Source: Reticulitermes speratus (lineage: Eukaryota > Arthropoda > Insecta > Blattodea > Rhinotermitidae). Taken from it: a stretch of 64,000 bases of DNA. Positions within the stretch are counted from its first letter, which is position 1. Every line of letters begins with the position of its first letter. The stretch covers positions 9,339,781-9,403,780 of the forward strand of contig JAJKFL010000042.1 of the NCBI GenBank assembly GCA_021186555.1, given 5' to 3'. A program made the translations under genes and the position numbers. Shown in pieces: positions 10,252 through 21,620 of the stretch. The notes under the pieces were generated by a model that worked only from the letters and a program-made list of their open reading frames with translations, had not been told where the DNA came from and ran no database searches.

Positions 10252-10869
10252 TGGTATGTGGCGAGGGGGTACAAACCACAAAACTCCTCCCCATGGATTT
10301 TTCTGCACTCTTCTGTTACTTCCTCCTTCTTGGTTCTAAGTCTTCTTCTCATCCTCCTATATCTAAACAGCCTCAGTGTATGTTCTTCCCACAAAGCGAG
10401 AGACCAATATTCACATCAGTACAAAACAGCAGACAAAGTTACTTAGATGGAAATTCTCAGAAATAACAGGACAGATAAATGCACATACAGACAGACAGGA
10501 TAATGTTTCACGTTCACGTTCGTGATCAGAGAGCTCCTTGAGGGGAACCCCCGACGGTGAGTTCTTTTAAAGCATGGCGATTCTGACACATCCGTTTTAC
10601 TGTACTCCTGTTTCCCCTGCCTCTCATGTTTCACACACATGACAGGTTGAGTTATGATTCGCCTCGGGTTTTGCTACGTCTGGTGTAGGGATGTCAAACT
10701 TTTTTACGGCGAGGCATTTCGGCTATAGAACACAGAATAACTGCCAACATTCTGAAGCATCAATGTTACACGCCATACAGAGTGTAAACAACTGAAACTT
10801 GTACCTATACCTAAAACACTGTAATTTTATGATTATTAACATTATACATTTTAGAATCTTAATACTTTA
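10252..10869. other. intron, weak hAT-like patch only
   Basis: A stretch at 10687-10730 (gggatgtcaaacttttt) resembles a hAT terminus without a partner. Otherwise nothing recognised. Confidence 0.35.
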
Positions 10870-11033
10870 ATCATTTTAAGAAGGGAGACACAATACCTAG
10901 ATTCCCTGTTGGCCTTGTTACTCCTTTGTTCTGAATAACTTCCTGATGATGGCACCGCGGTGCCGAAACACGTAGGAGTTTCATAATTGCTTCTGAATGT
11001 GTTTTATTAAGTGCATAAGTTGGTTTATGTACT
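10870..11033 (+). mobile_element. half fold-back element carrying a hammerhead-like motif
   Basis: Matches the right half of the complete fold-back at 33722-33992: 'gacacaatacctagatt', 'ccttgttactcctttgttct', the ribozyme-like core, then 'cttctgaatgtgttttatt' and 'agttggtttatg'. The left arm is missing. Confidence 0.6.
10937..10981 (+). ncRNA. hammerhead-ribozyme-like motif with complete core
   Basis: Stem I AACTTC (10937-10942) pairs with GGAGTT (10975-10980), one G-U. Core CTGATGA 10943-10949; stem II GGCAC/GTGCC 10951-10964 with loop CGCG; GAAA 10965-10968; minimal stem III AC/GT with loop AC; candidate cleavage base A at 10974 (GUA). One unpaired T at 10950 precedes stem II, as in the sister copies. 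This is the order and base identity of a hammerhead. Confidence 0.6.
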
Positions 11034-11124
11034 GACTGTAAGAATATGCACGGTATGAATGACATAAAAAAATTATGCACGTAATATCTAGAACTTCATT
11101 GCCTTCGTATCAAAAACACTCTGT

Positions 11125-11960
11125 CTTCGGTCTACGCTCTTTTATGCTACACAAGGTCCATTATCATTTTCACAAGATCCCATCAATGAAACGTATCCTA
11201 CGCCAGCTGAATCCAGTCCAGAACCTCACTTCCAACAGCAGCGGTTCCCAACCTTTTATGTGTGTGACCCTAAAGTAGCAAACGGTATGTGACCCGCGAC
11301 ACTACCGTGGTAACGGCAATAGTCAGTGATATTTACTGCAAATGAACTAATACTAATGCCTTTTGTTGAACACTACATAAGATTGTAACTTATTAAAATA
11401 AATTAACTTTTTAATGTTACTTGTCAAATCCAATATTTTTGGGACAATATTAAATACACAAAACACGCAAGAAACAAATCTTTATTTAAATAACTCATAC
11501 ACGTGCCGGTTAGACAAATAATTTGCTTCTAAATAAAAACTTGTAAAACACTGAACATACGGAACGTTACATAAAATGAACAGAACAAAAATGTAAAAAA
11601 ATTTAGTGACTGACAAATTTAATACATGTGTTATTTATAATAAACACAGATTCAATAATTAAATTTTCATCTATCATTCTGTTTGAATTTAGATAAAATT
11701 TTGTTTTTTTTTTATAATTACCGAGCTCTCCATAAAACCCTCTCGCGACCCTACGTCAGAACCCCGCGACCCTGATTTGGGTCGCGACCTTAGGTTGGGA
11801 ACCACTGTCCTACAGTCAATAGTCACCCTCTCATATACACGTTAGTCTCCCAACTGACATTTTCCCTTGACGTATACTAACTCAAAAGTACGTATCCATC
11901 ATCTCCACCACGCACGCTTTATCTCTCATCCATCTCACACGATGTCACTTGAACGCCCTA
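11125..11960 (-). mobile_element. LINE family E 3'-end fragment split by a hAT MITE
   Basis: 11125-11238 holds the complement of 'cctgggcccagctgaatcc' and 'cagtccagaacctcac'; the match resumes at 11816 with 'agtcaatagtcaccctc' and 'tctcccaactgacattttc'. The gap is exactly the transposon at 11239-11807. Confidence 0.6.
11239..11807. mobile_element. hAT MITE with 8-bp target duplication
   Basis: Termini cagcggttcccaacctt and the inverse of aggttgggaaccactg form inverted repeats of about 16 bp. Flanks tccaacag (11231-11238) and tcctacag (11808-11815) agree at 7 of 8. The subterminal 'gtcgcgaccttagg' and 'gtgacccgcgacac' also mirror each other. The 569-bp AT-rich interior has no transposase. Confidence 0.85.
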
Positions 11961-12154
11961 AAAAGTAAAAATTATGAAGTTGCTCATCACTATGCAATTC
12001 CTTCTATCGTCCTGTTATTCCCAGTCTCTTACGGCCGATCATTCTTACTTTACAATCGCCACAGGAACGGCGGGTAGTACGTATCATTGCCAAATGGCGC
12101 TGCAGGAAGTGCTTCAGACTGTGTAACATAATACCATTATTCGTCTGTTCCATC

Positions 12155-12330
12155 GCTCAGGTGGTTAATCGCCGCCGGCCTCTCACACTGGATGCCAGGG
12201 TTCGATCGCAGCTAGTGGAATTTATGGTGGACAGAGTTGCATTGGGACAGGTTTTCCTCCCAGTACGTCGGTTTTCCCCTTTAAGTCCGCGGTGACAGGC
12301 CGGCGACTAAGCGCCTGAACGATGACACGG
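12155..12330 (+). mobile_element. SINE family B with a second inverted head
   Basis: A plus-strand B copy (gctcaggtggttaatcgcc, ggttcgatcgcagct B box, ttgggacaggttttcctcc) ends at about 12280. It is followed at once by the reversed head of another (acaggccggcgactaagcg), giving a palindromic arrangement. Confidence 0.6.
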
Positions 12331-13990
12331 CGTCTTTTATATATAATACTACACAATATGTGTAGTCGGCGGCCACCCCCGCGAATCGATAACTGGGGGA
12401 AGCTCTATAATTATTAGCTAAATGCTCCCATATCTCATAAGAGGGATCCAGTAAGAATTTTATCATAAAACATTTAAGAACAAAATCAAGTAGGAAAGAA
12501 CCATAAAAATTTTTGGTATTTTGTAGGTTTGGGCCTCCCCCCCAACCCATGGGGTCTGTGGGGGCCTTGTCTACGCCACAGAGCATATTATCGTATATAA
12601 CACAAATCACCCGAACCTACAGAGAACATGTGAACTTAAGAACATGATCATCAATCCGCAACACAGTCTATGAATGTGACAGTATGTGTTTACTTTCCTC
12701 AGACAAACTATACCTACATCGATCTCAGAAGGCACGGATCCATCGGGACATTGTTCAGCTCGATTTCGTTCGGAACCAGTCGTGGAATTAGATTCGTTTC
12801 CGTTCGGTTCGATTCGTTACCATTCGGTTCGATTCGTTACCATTCGGTTCGAATCGGTGTAGTTTGTGCTAGCCTGTGGCAGATTAATTGAAATCGTCAG
12901 TCAACTTTGCGGTGGATCACCCTCTGTCATACTTAGTTTCTCGGAGGTCCTGGGTTCAAATATATATGCCAAGAGACCGGCAATATTGACCGAACTTTTT
13001 CGTGGGTTTTTCTCCATCTCTCCACGCAGTGTACCTCAAATTATACCAGGACCGCTTCTCTCCATATCATGACAAATTCTTCGTTCACCAGTCATCCTAT
13101 CATTCGACACTATACCTTCTGAGCTACTAACAGTCGTTAAACGAACCTAAGTCAAACAAATTACTATCTTCTGAGATTACACTTCAACCCGTCACATTCA
13201 CATAGTGTGCCCCCGACACAGTGCACTACCCCCCCCCCCCGGCCCAGTATACAACCACCCTCACTGAGCACCCATGAAAGTCTGTCAAGAGAAATCAGAA
13301 ATTCCCTATTATGCAGTATTTCGATTTACCGCCACAAATTGCGGTGGAAGAGAGTGGCTCTACATCGGGGCTTGACGGTACTTCCAAATCTGGGATTCAG
13401 AACAACAAAACATACCCCAATTTGCTTTTAGGGCACACCATAATATATCTCTAACAAGCACATGGTTACCCGGAAATAAAATATGACATAAACTGTACAC
13501 CCCTTATTAAGTAATCCATTCATAATCACGCCAGAGGCATGTTTTGGTCATCAGCATTTGCACAATTTCCGTGTTGCACTACTTTTGGACGTGGAACTCA
13601 TTTCCAAGTCCTTGCTCAAGGATATCTCCAATTCAACGTAACAGTGGGAGTTGGTTTCAGCGATGACTTGAAATATTCCCACATTCCTTTCTAATACATC
13701 TTTTTCAATGGTTAAGAATGCAACCCAGTTCCCGCCACAGTACGTCTGTCAATATCGCAACAAGGCTCCAGCATTTGTCAGCCACTCAATACAAGTTTTG
13801 ACGTTAAGAGCAGTTTACCTGTTACGTAGTACGACAGAACACGGATGTAATTACTGTACTGACCCAGTAACATTAAACTTCACCTTACGTACATCGTTTG
13901 ATCTACTGTAAAGGAATATGACTCTTATTACAGCACCGGGCCGACAGATTTCTCTCACGATCGCAAGCACCAGCAATTAGATGACGCGAG
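12331..13990. other. intron, mostly unrecognised; small 21-bp tandem at 12775-12855
   Basis: At 12775-12855 three to four copies of a unit containing cgattcgttaccattcg. At 12905-12965 a tRNA-like patch ends 'gtcctgggttcaaat', possibly another SINE head (compare 51215-51300). Homopolymer C at 13230-13240. No gene seen. Confidence 0.4.
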
Positions 13991-14069
13991 ATTTTTAGGT
14001 TCTCACAGCGGTCTCGCTTAAGAATTCCCATAATATGGGATATGACGCTGTTTTTGGGCGTGTACTGCT

Positions 14070-14118
14070 TGACCCTGAAGATGACGGTAGCACGATCCTT
14101 CGAAATTTTGGCCAGTAC
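14070..14118 (+). ncRNA. decayed hammerhead-like motif
   Basis: CCCTGAAGATGACGG, a poorly paired middle, then TTCGAAATTTTGGCC. The core order is kept but stem III and the cleavage triplet are not convincing. Confidence 0.3.
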
Positions 14119-14242
14119 TCGCCAAACGACACAATGTCACATCCCTGAAGAAAGAATCTACAAGTAACTGATTAATGTGCAATGTTTTGTCTTACGTAAG
14201 TGTCCCCGTGCTTATGTAAGCAGCACGTCATAAACTCGAATG

Positions 14243-14365
14243 GGGGTGGAGGTATAGCTCCACTCATCCTCGGTACTATATGAAGGTGAGTGATCAGCTT
14301 CAAGCCACTGCCGCTTTGCCCCGTGTAAGAGATCCCGATACCCACTGACTAGGTAGAGACCATAT
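14243..14365 (-). mobile_element. SINE family C fragment
   Basis: Complement of the C body: 'tggaggtatagctccac', 'ccgctttgccccgtg', 'gatacccactgactagg'. Head not present. Confidence 0.6.
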
Positions 14366-15269
14366 AATTGCTACTTGTTGGCGCAAGGATGAAGAGGCGC
14401 GCAGCACCAAGCTTCTGCTGTACTTTTCAAAAAACGTCCACGGCGACTGAAGCTATGAACGTACCCCCAACACAGTAAATTATTTTGAAATAGGTATAAC
14501 GCTGCCTGCCTATTTCCATGACTAATCTCATTTAACCCTTACCGGTACAACGTAGTTACACTCGACAGTGCCACCTTGCAACAGGCCCAGTGTCGAGCCC
14601 GAATCGACACGTTATTTTACAAAGTTCTATGTAATTTTCCCTGAGCTTCTGCCATCTAGTGGCTGATCTTTGAAATACGAACATCAGAAATTTTGTGGAA
14701 AATTAATTTGAAAAAAAAATTACTGAAATTCACAAAAATATTTTGGACTGCAAAGGGTCAACATACGCTTTCGTCGCTGCCGGTTTTCCGCTGACCCGCA
14801 TGCACTGATGCACTTCTTCACCTGTACCCATGTTGCTATGGACTGATATCCACAACGCACATTACCAATCCTCGTCCGTCCTCTTTCGACTCTTTCCACC
14901 TATTCCAACATTTTCCTCTGGCTCATACAGTTATCGCCACTATCACTCCTACGTAAATGCCACACCCTTTGACCAAAAAATAATAATAGCTCGGTTTCCT
15001 AAGGTGAATTCTATCTACGGCACAACCACGGTTCCATATGGAGCCATCTAGGAACAGCTGTTGAAACTAACTGCACATACCAAATGTCACGGTGAGTTGA
15101 GAGTGTACTAATGCGAACTAAGATGATATTATGGAATTCGGTGCTTTTACATTAAGTGACGGCGTGGCATTATGGGAAAGAGTTTTAATTTCTTATACAG
15201 GTATATTGGTTCTCTAATCCTATCCAGCCTTATAATAAAATTTCTAGTCAACTGCCTATTTTTTCTATG
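14366..15269. other. intron, nothing recognised
   Basis: An A run near 14715 and scattered short frames without protein character. Confidence 0.4.
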
Positions 15270-15478
15270 ACGAAATTGGACCTAGACCTAGACAGACAGA
15301 CAGACACACACACCCGGTAGGACTTCTCTGAACGAGAGGCCAGCCCGTCGCAGAGGCCGCTACCTACACAACACACAAGAGACGAACATCCATGCTCTCG
15401 GCGGGATTCGAACCCGCAATCCCAGCAATCAAGCGGTTTGCAGACTTACGCCTTAGACGGCACAGCAACTGATCTCAC
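15270..15478 (-). mobile_element. SINE family A, 3'-shortened copy
   Basis: The B-box side gggattcgaacccgcaat (15402-15419) and 'cggtaggacttctctg' are clear. The poly-A side is replaced by a 'gacagacagaca' simple repeat at 15290-15305. Confidence 0.7.
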
Positions 15479-16163
15479 TATAGCTGCTGGAAATAATCGT
15501 TTGCTAACTGATCCAGATACTAGTCGTTATTAAGGATTTGCATTTTTAACGACTGCTTGTTACGTGTTATGATGTCACGACGCTGATTTCCAAACAGGTT
15601 CGTTTTATTATTCATAAACGCACCTTGCAAAATGGTTCATTTGCATATTTCTAAGGAAACGTTTTCGATAATGAAGTTACACAGACATAAGATAATGACA
15701 GTACTAAGACAGGCCATGAGAACTGGAATTGAACAGGATGTCAAAAGAACTAGTTCCCAATAAATACGGAGAAGCAACTTTATCGTCTCCAGACGCAATG
15801 GCTGATGTAACCTCGCATATATTTACCTATATTTCGCAAACAAATATCATCCTGTGAATGATGTATTGGGAAATAATAGCTGTTTATTCTACGAATCACA
15901 TCAAACCCCTAATAAACTCTATGACCAAAATTCAGCATGCAGTTCATACACATAACATTTAAAGAATTCATTGTCTATCTCACAGAAACCACACTGCTTC
16001 TCAGTTACAAAGAACAGCTGATTAATTATTGTTAGAATTCTGCAAAACACTAAATACACTCTGTGTGCAGGTGCGAACACAGAACTTTTCATTGCGGGGG
16101 GGGGACTGACCCTGAGGCTATAAATAATTTATATTTGTTTTAATATGTTACAAAAATCATGCC
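15479..16163. other. intron, nothing recognised
   Basis: AT-rich, no frame or repeat I can name. A G run sits at 16095-16105. Confidence 0.4.
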
Positions 16164-16171
16164 GTAAGTAT

Positions 16172-16485
16172 AATTGTAAATTAACGCTGTTCTTACATAC
16201 ATACAAGTATAACTACATGTTCCATGACTCACCCACCAAATTTAAGTCACAATGTGTAATCTTCTTGGTTTCTTTAATTTCATCTAAGACATCCTTAGCT
16301 TTTATTTTATTTTTTCAAAATTCTAATGTACCAGTCACCAGCCGATTTCAGTGGCTGATTTCGGCTGAAGAGTAAATCACGTACAACATTTAATATCATC
16401 GTGTTTACAAAATCTGTGTTTTTTTAAATTCCGATATGGGGGGGGGGGGGGTGCAGCCCGGCAGCCCCCCTTGGGTGCGCCCCTG
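16172..16485 (-). mobile_element. non-autonomous hAT-like element (CAGGGGCGCACCC end)
   Basis: Right end ttgggtgcgcccctg is a hAT-type terminus preceded by a GC-rich block; gtaagtat occurs at 16164-16171 and 16486-16493, a perfect 8-bp duplication. The left end lacks a matching terminal repeat. The same element lies inverted at 39947-40230, sharing the stem-loop with agccgatttcagtggctg. Confidence 0.55.
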
Positions 16486-16878
16486 GTAAGTATGTGTAAA
16501 ATTTAGTCATTCAATCTTAAAACAAGCAATTACCACCTATTAATAGGCTAACTTTTATACTAGCGTGTTTATAGTCTGCAAGGTATAGGGTTCGAATACC
16601 GAAGGCGGTAACATTTGACACATATTTTCGAGGTCACTCCACCACATATCCCGTTTCAACTTCCACTCGCAAAGTGTGGGTGTGTTTCAACGTGTGCGGA
16701 TGTTTGTATTGTGTCATGCGTCGAGATAACACTGGCACACAAAGACTCCTATACTGATGCCACGGAAAGAAATCCAATGGGTCGACACCCTCCACATATT
16801 CCTCGAGCTGTTACACTTCTCCAACCAGCTGTCTTGCGAGTCTGTCTGTTCTCACGAATGTTGGTTTTATTTATATAG

Positions 16879-17143
16879 TTTTTTTTTCTCTCCAGTGGCT
16901 CGACAGCACCTTGGGGGCCAAGGCCGCCTCATTTTTCGACGCTTCACGATCACACTTTAGACACACCACAGTCGGTAGGACTCCTCTGGACGAGGGACCA
17001 GCCCGTCACAGAGACCTCTACCTGACAACACACAACACTCACTAGAGACAGACATCCATACCCCGGCGGGATTCGAACCCACAATCCCAGTAAGCGAGCG
17101 GCCGTAGACCCACACCTTAGACCGCGCGGCCACTGGGATCATG
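16879..17143 (-). mobile_element. SINE family A, full copy with duplication
   Basis: Flanked by tatatag at 16872-16878 and 17144-17150. Poly-T, then ccagtggctcgacagc… through to 'accgcgcggccactggg'. Confidence 0.85.
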
Positions 17144-17150
17144 TATATAG

Positions 17151-17621
17151 CATAATGAAACAAAAACAAAAATAAAAACAAGACACAAAATAAAAATAAC
17201 AGGCTGTATTAACATAAAACAAAACAGGGACATGTTCTTTTCTAAACTGCTGTCCAGGAATATCATCTGAAACCTTTTAGCCCGTTGTTAGTTAATTACA
17301 CGTACTCTTTCCATTAAGGTATTTAATTAGTCCTGAAAAGCCAGTATGATTCAGCAGTATCAATTTATTCCGCAGTCGAATGCTTAGTCAAAATTTGCGG
17401 GCAGTCTCCATGTTGCTGAATACACAATACGTCATGTGTTACTGCACTTAACGGACACATTTGTCATTATCACATTAACTTAAACACTGTGACACTTACG
17501 AAGGATATTTATCACGAGGTGACGGAACAAAGGCGCCCTCTCCAACAAATTCAGACATACGCGTCGAATTACCGTTGAAAAACTGAACGAGACAATTAGA
17601 CAGTTACCGTGTCCAGCAATG
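17151..17621. other. intron, nothing recognised
   Basis: A-rich at 17160-17210. No gene or repeat named. Confidence 0.4.
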
Positions 17622-17926
17622 AGCTTCAATTCTTTGATCAACGAATGCATCTTTTATTTTCTCACTTCTATCCACCCTACATATGTTTCGACCGTATTTT
17701 GGTCATCATCAGGGGTATACTGATATAGTCACTTCACTGTTCACTCATTCATTAGGTATTAACATAGAACATTATGCTGTTTACAGTAATTGACAGTGAA
17801 TGAGTGAACAGTGAAGTGACTATATCGGTATACCCCTGATGATGACCAAAATACGGTCAAAACATATGTAGGGTGGATAGAAGTGAGAGAATAAAAGGTG
17901 CATTCGTTGGTTAAAGAATTGAAGCT
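17622..17926. mobile_element. fold-back element with head-to-head hammerhead-like motifs
   Basis: Arms of roughly 130 bp: agcttcaattctttgatca at the left is the reverse complement of 'ttaaagaattgaagct' at the right. The loop is about 17750-17795. Each arm carries one ribozyme-like core: minus-strand copy near 17676-17720 with intact CTGATGA…GAAAC, and the plus-strand copy listed next. Confidence 0.75.
17829..17876 (+). ncRNA. hammerhead-like motif, right arm
   Basis: Stem I TACCC (17831-17835) with GGGTG (17871-17875); CTGATGA 17836-17842; stem GACC…GGTC; AAAAC where the sister arm has GAAAC; GTA 17868-17870. The sister arm on the minus strand keeps the full core. Confidence 0.5.
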
Positions 17927-18281
17927 TATAGCTAAGATAGACGGTGAACATAACTTAAAAATGTCTAGCGATGGTTCGACAGCCATCGTTTCCATCGATT
18001 TACCCTTTCACATCATATTCCTTAAGAGACAGTTTGATAAGACCATATGGCTGAATAACGACGACATGAATTTGTTCTGGAAAGACAGCTTGATAGAATA
18101 AGCATGATAATTAGTCTAGATGAGGCATATGGAGACCATGTGGCCTGTCTAACTTCTCATCGTGGCCAGTGAAACTTTTCAAAACAAATTGATAATACGG
18201 GTGAAAGATTATAATTTATAAACAGAAACGTTCGATTGGATAAGCTCATAAAATCGGTCACTTTTATTTTTTTTGTATTTC

Positions 18282-18329
18282 CGTGTTGGTCGTTGGATCG
18301 ATCGATCGATCGATCCAACGACCAACACG
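18282..18329. repeat. perfect 48-bp palindrome with GATC-rich centre
   Basis: Arms of 24 bp, cgtgttggtcgttggatc at the left and its exact complement at the right, with no spacer and a gatcgatcgatc centre. Confidence 0.95.
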
Positions 18330-18469
18330 CGCTGGATGCGTGAGTACTCCGTTGCTTTGGCGTATACTTGTACCTTCGGCGAAGGCGGAGACTGCGCAGG
18401 CGCGTTGCAACTGCAGTTAACAGAAGGTTGGACTTACGAATGTTGATAAATGTATGCTCACAGGAAAAG

Positions 18470-18645
18470 TTGATAGTTGGTGTTTTATCTTACATTCACC
18501 GTGCATTTCCATTCAACATTAAACAACCAACTAAATGCACATTTCATTTAAAACTATTAAAAATATTAAGTAAAATAGTTTTAAATAAAATTTGCATTCA
18601 GTTGGTTGTTAAATATTGATAGCTGGTGTTTAGTTGCATTCGCCG
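18470..18645. mobile_element. small hairpin element between direct repeats
   Basis: 18521-18614 is an inverted repeat (ttaaacaaccaactaaatg against cattcagttggttgttaa; inner arms tttaaaactatt/aatagttttaaa). On each side lies a related 25-30 bp segment: gttgatagttggtgtttta near 18468 and attgatagctggtgttta near 18615. Looks like an inserted hairpin within a duplicated target, or replication slippage. Confidence 0.5.
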
Positions 18646-18784
18646 AGGATAGCTTTCTATCGAGTACGTTGGTGTGTAGTTGTAGTGCAAGTATTAACTG
18701 ATTATTATAGAAATAATAAACCCAACCTCAAAATCGAAGTAGAAAACGTAAGGCAGTAGGCGAAAGTCCCAAATATCGACTTGA

Positions 18785-18830
18785 TCAGTCGTCCAGCCCG
18801 TAGCCTAGTTACTACACTGACACAGTTCGT
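18785..18830 (-). mobile_element. SINE family C head fragment
   Basis: gtccagcccgtagcctag and 'actacactgacacagtt' are the complement of the C-family tRNA-like head only. Confidence 0.4.
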
Positions 18831-18843
18831 CCACGTATACATC

Positions 18844-19136
18844 ATTTTTTTTTTTGTGGTGAGGGGGCCCCGCAGCTGATGCTACGGACGCACCGCAGCC
18901 TTAAGGCTTATTGTGCAATCCCTGTGATGAAGGTGAAGATGAGCAGTTTTTTACCAAGTTGTACAATTAATGGAGCACCAGTGGAATGAAATTGACAGGG
19001 GAAAACCGACAACTCGGAGAAAAACCTGTCCCAGTGCCACTTTGTCCACCACAAATCTCACATGGACTTGACCTGGGATCGAACCCGGGCCTCCGTGGTG
19101 AGAGGCCGGCGACTAACCGCCTGAGCCATGGCACGG
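18844..19136 (-). mobile_element. SINE family B, full copy
   Basis: Poly-T, 'gccccgcagctgatgctac', 'gcaccgcagccttaagg', 'cagtgccactttgtcc' and the head gggatcgaacccgggcc (19075-19091), 'taaccgcctgagccatgg'. All family parts are present. Confidence 0.85.
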
Positions 19137-19329
19137 CCATATCATCATTACCACCACCAACACAGCCATCTGTATATTTGTGTATCTTGCACTGGAGTGT
19201 TCATTTAGCTAGCAACTGGCCTTGTACTGCTAAGTCTGCGTGTCAGCAAACTGGACTGAACAGAACTGTACTATCTGTATATTTAGGAACAAATTATATC
19301 TCATAACAATGTCCACTTTAATAATTATA

Positions 19330-19630
19330 ACATTATTAATTCTATTCTTTAGACGCATTACTTCTTACCTCTTTTCTATTTGTTTCCGTTTGATCTTTTG
19401 TTATTTGTGTACTTTTCTTATGTTCCTGTGCTGTCTCTGTAATTGGCCTTACGGTTGTTGTGCCGGCACAATTATAATAATGAATTATTATTATTATTAT
19501 GTCCTGCCTTTGTGCCCGTCTTGATTTTGTTTTTGTCTCCTTGTACTTGTGTAATTGGCTATAATTTAGCTGTTGAGTCGTCACTCAAACACTCATTAAT
19601 TAGGACGCAAATTAATAAAGAACTGAATTG
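19330..19630 (+). mobile_element. two short LINE 3' tails in tandem
   Basis: Both carry the signature of the LINE ending at 20308: 'tgtaattggccttacggttg' with 'gtgccggcacaatta' and an (ATT)n tail at about 19478-19500; then a second 'gtgtaattggctataattt' with 'ttaataaagaactgaattg' at 19612-19630. Confidence 0.5.
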
Positions 19631-19754
19631 TTATACCTTTTTATTTTATTTCTTACATACAAATTTTTGTCTTTTCATCCATCTTCTTACTTTCACTTCC
19701 ACGTTTCGTTTTACATCAAGGATATTATTATATTATTATTATTATTATTAATGA

Positions 19755-20308
19755 CACAAGACATCAACTTGATGCAATTTTTGTCATTAATGTTTTATTA
19801 GGTTCTAAATGCTGTCCGTCTACTTTGGACATTATTGGTCTACGAGTTCCTACTCGGAACCTCCGAAACTTTTCTTTGTTTCATGTTAGCTCATATTATA
19901 AAAACTGTCCCTCCGGCCGGTGTGTAACTGCGGCAAATTCTATTTGTAATCATATGGATGTTTTTAGAAGGGAATTTGTTACACTTAGTCAGATGTGATA
20001 ATTTATTACACTATTTTAAGGTGTTCTTATTAATTATCTAAGTAAGTTATTGTTTGTTTATTTATTTGTTTTGGTTGTGTTTGTGTTATTTTTGTTTTGT
20101 ATATTGTCCGTTGTTATTTGTGTCTGTATGTTGTGCTGTTTGTGTAATTGGCCTTCTGGCTGTTGATTTGTGTCTGTATGTTGTGCTGTTTGTGTAATTG
20201 GCCTTCTGGCTGTTGATTGTGTCTGTATGTTGTGCTGTTGTGTAATTGGCCTCTGCTGTTGATTCGGCACATTAATAAACTAGAATTGAATTGAATTGAA
20301 TTGAATTA
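19755..20308 (+). pseudogene. 5'-truncated LINE 3' end (ORF2 C-terminus plus 3' UTR)
   Basis: Plus-strand frame about 19755-20000 reads TRHQLDAIFVINVLLGSKC, CPSTLDIIGLRVPTRNLRN, FSLFHVSSYYKNCPSGRCV and TAANSICNHMDVFRREF, then stops at 19998-20000. This is the cysteine-containing C-terminal tail of many insect non-LTR ORF2 proteins. The 3' UTR contains a 50-bp tandem and ends in (GAATT)n at 20286-20307. The truncation starts just after a TAT microsatellite, suggesting insertion into an older LINE tail. Confidence 0.75.
20120..20268 (+). repeat. 50-bp tandem repeat in a LINE 3' UTR
   Basis: Three units beginning gtgtctgtatgttgtgctg and holding 'aattggccttctggctg'. Spacing is 50, 49 and then a shortened unit. 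Confidence 0.9.
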
Positions 20309-21399
20309 TATTCAGCCCGTTTTACTTATTTTGTCTCTATTTACTTCCTTCATCTTCGTCACATTTTACCTTTCACCTCCCTTTCAGTCAGACCGTCTTC
20401 AGGCCCACAGACTTCCACTCGGCTACACATTTCACGTTGCTTCCAAGTTCTGACCTCCCAGTTTTCTGCCGAGTGATTCCTCCTCTGCCATGCACACGGA
20501 AGCAGCAACCTTTGTGCCCAAGTACACGGCGCCGAAACTGAGAATCCTCATATTTATCACTGACTGTACGTAGTTTCGTTTTATTTGCAACGAACTTGCA
20601 CAACTTGCACCTCCAAGAGTCGCCCTGAGGTTGTGCTGTTTCCAATTTGTAACGGCGTCTGACTTTCTTCAAAGATGAAATCTTGTGCTGGATTCACCGA
20701 AGAGCAGACTTCGGTGTATTTTCAGTCCCCGGCTCTGACACACGCCCGCTTCACACAGCCCTGATAACTCATATTATCAGATCAGGGGTGCACAAGTAGG
20801 AGCCAATCCAAACTAAACTAAACGCAAGCTTCGCAAGTTTCTGTTTCCTTTAGTTTCTCTCACTCTTCCTCAGCTACCAGCCAATAAAGTAAACTGCACT
20901 GTAATCTGACGACGACGACACTGCAGCATTCCGTTTCACGTTTCATTTCCGTACACATGCACTTATCGCTTTATGCCAGAACTTCCACGATCACATTGAG
21001 TGTTATCACATGGGTGATTTGTTTTAGGCAAGGCAGATAAACGGTCTGACACAAAATGGCACTATCTCAACTTCAATTTCTTGCATCTCCTTTTAGACCC
21101 TCGATGCCGGCCTCGGTGCACCGTACAGACCTTTAATTCTTCACACGCTGCCGGCCTCGGTGCACCGTACGCTCGTGAATGCATATAAATTTAAAATCCT
21201 CCATCCTGTTTAGTGATTGTAATTTAAACCCCAGAGTCAGTGAAGAGTTAAATATTACGATTGGAAGTCGATATATGATTCAAGTAGTAAATTATATGCA
21301 AATTCAAACCTACCCTTCAAGGGTTTCATATAGATCAGTACTATTAATGGTTTACTGTATGTCACCGTGTTCCATACTATAGGCTACTGCGTCCATTGT
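20309..21399. other. intron; one 22-bp exact direct repeat
   Basis: tgccggcctcggtgcaccg(tac) occurs at 21105-21126 and 21149-21170. A hAT-like end (aggggtgcacaagtagg) sits near 20785 without partner. A 94-codon minus frame at 20388-20672 has no recognisable features. Confidence 0.4.
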
Positions 21400-21575
21400 A
21401 GGATGACTGATGAATGAATTTGAAAGGACACGCAAGGAAATGATCGTGGCCTAATCGAAGTACTGGCCCGGTACTTGTCTGGATGGACCGAAGAATATCA
21501 CAGAAGGTCACAGTCAAAACAGCGGGGGTAATGACCGAGATTTGAACCCAGATCCTCCGTAATACGAAATACTCG
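21400..21575 (+). mobile_element. SINE family F copy
   Basis: gactgatgaatgaatttga, 'atgatcgtggcctaatcg', 'ggaccgaagaatatcac' and the B-box-like gagatttgaacccagat (21538-21554) in order. Confidence 0.65.
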
Positions 21576-21620
21576 TCTGTGTTGTTGCTTGTGATCTGCC
21601 AGTCTACATATCACCAACTG

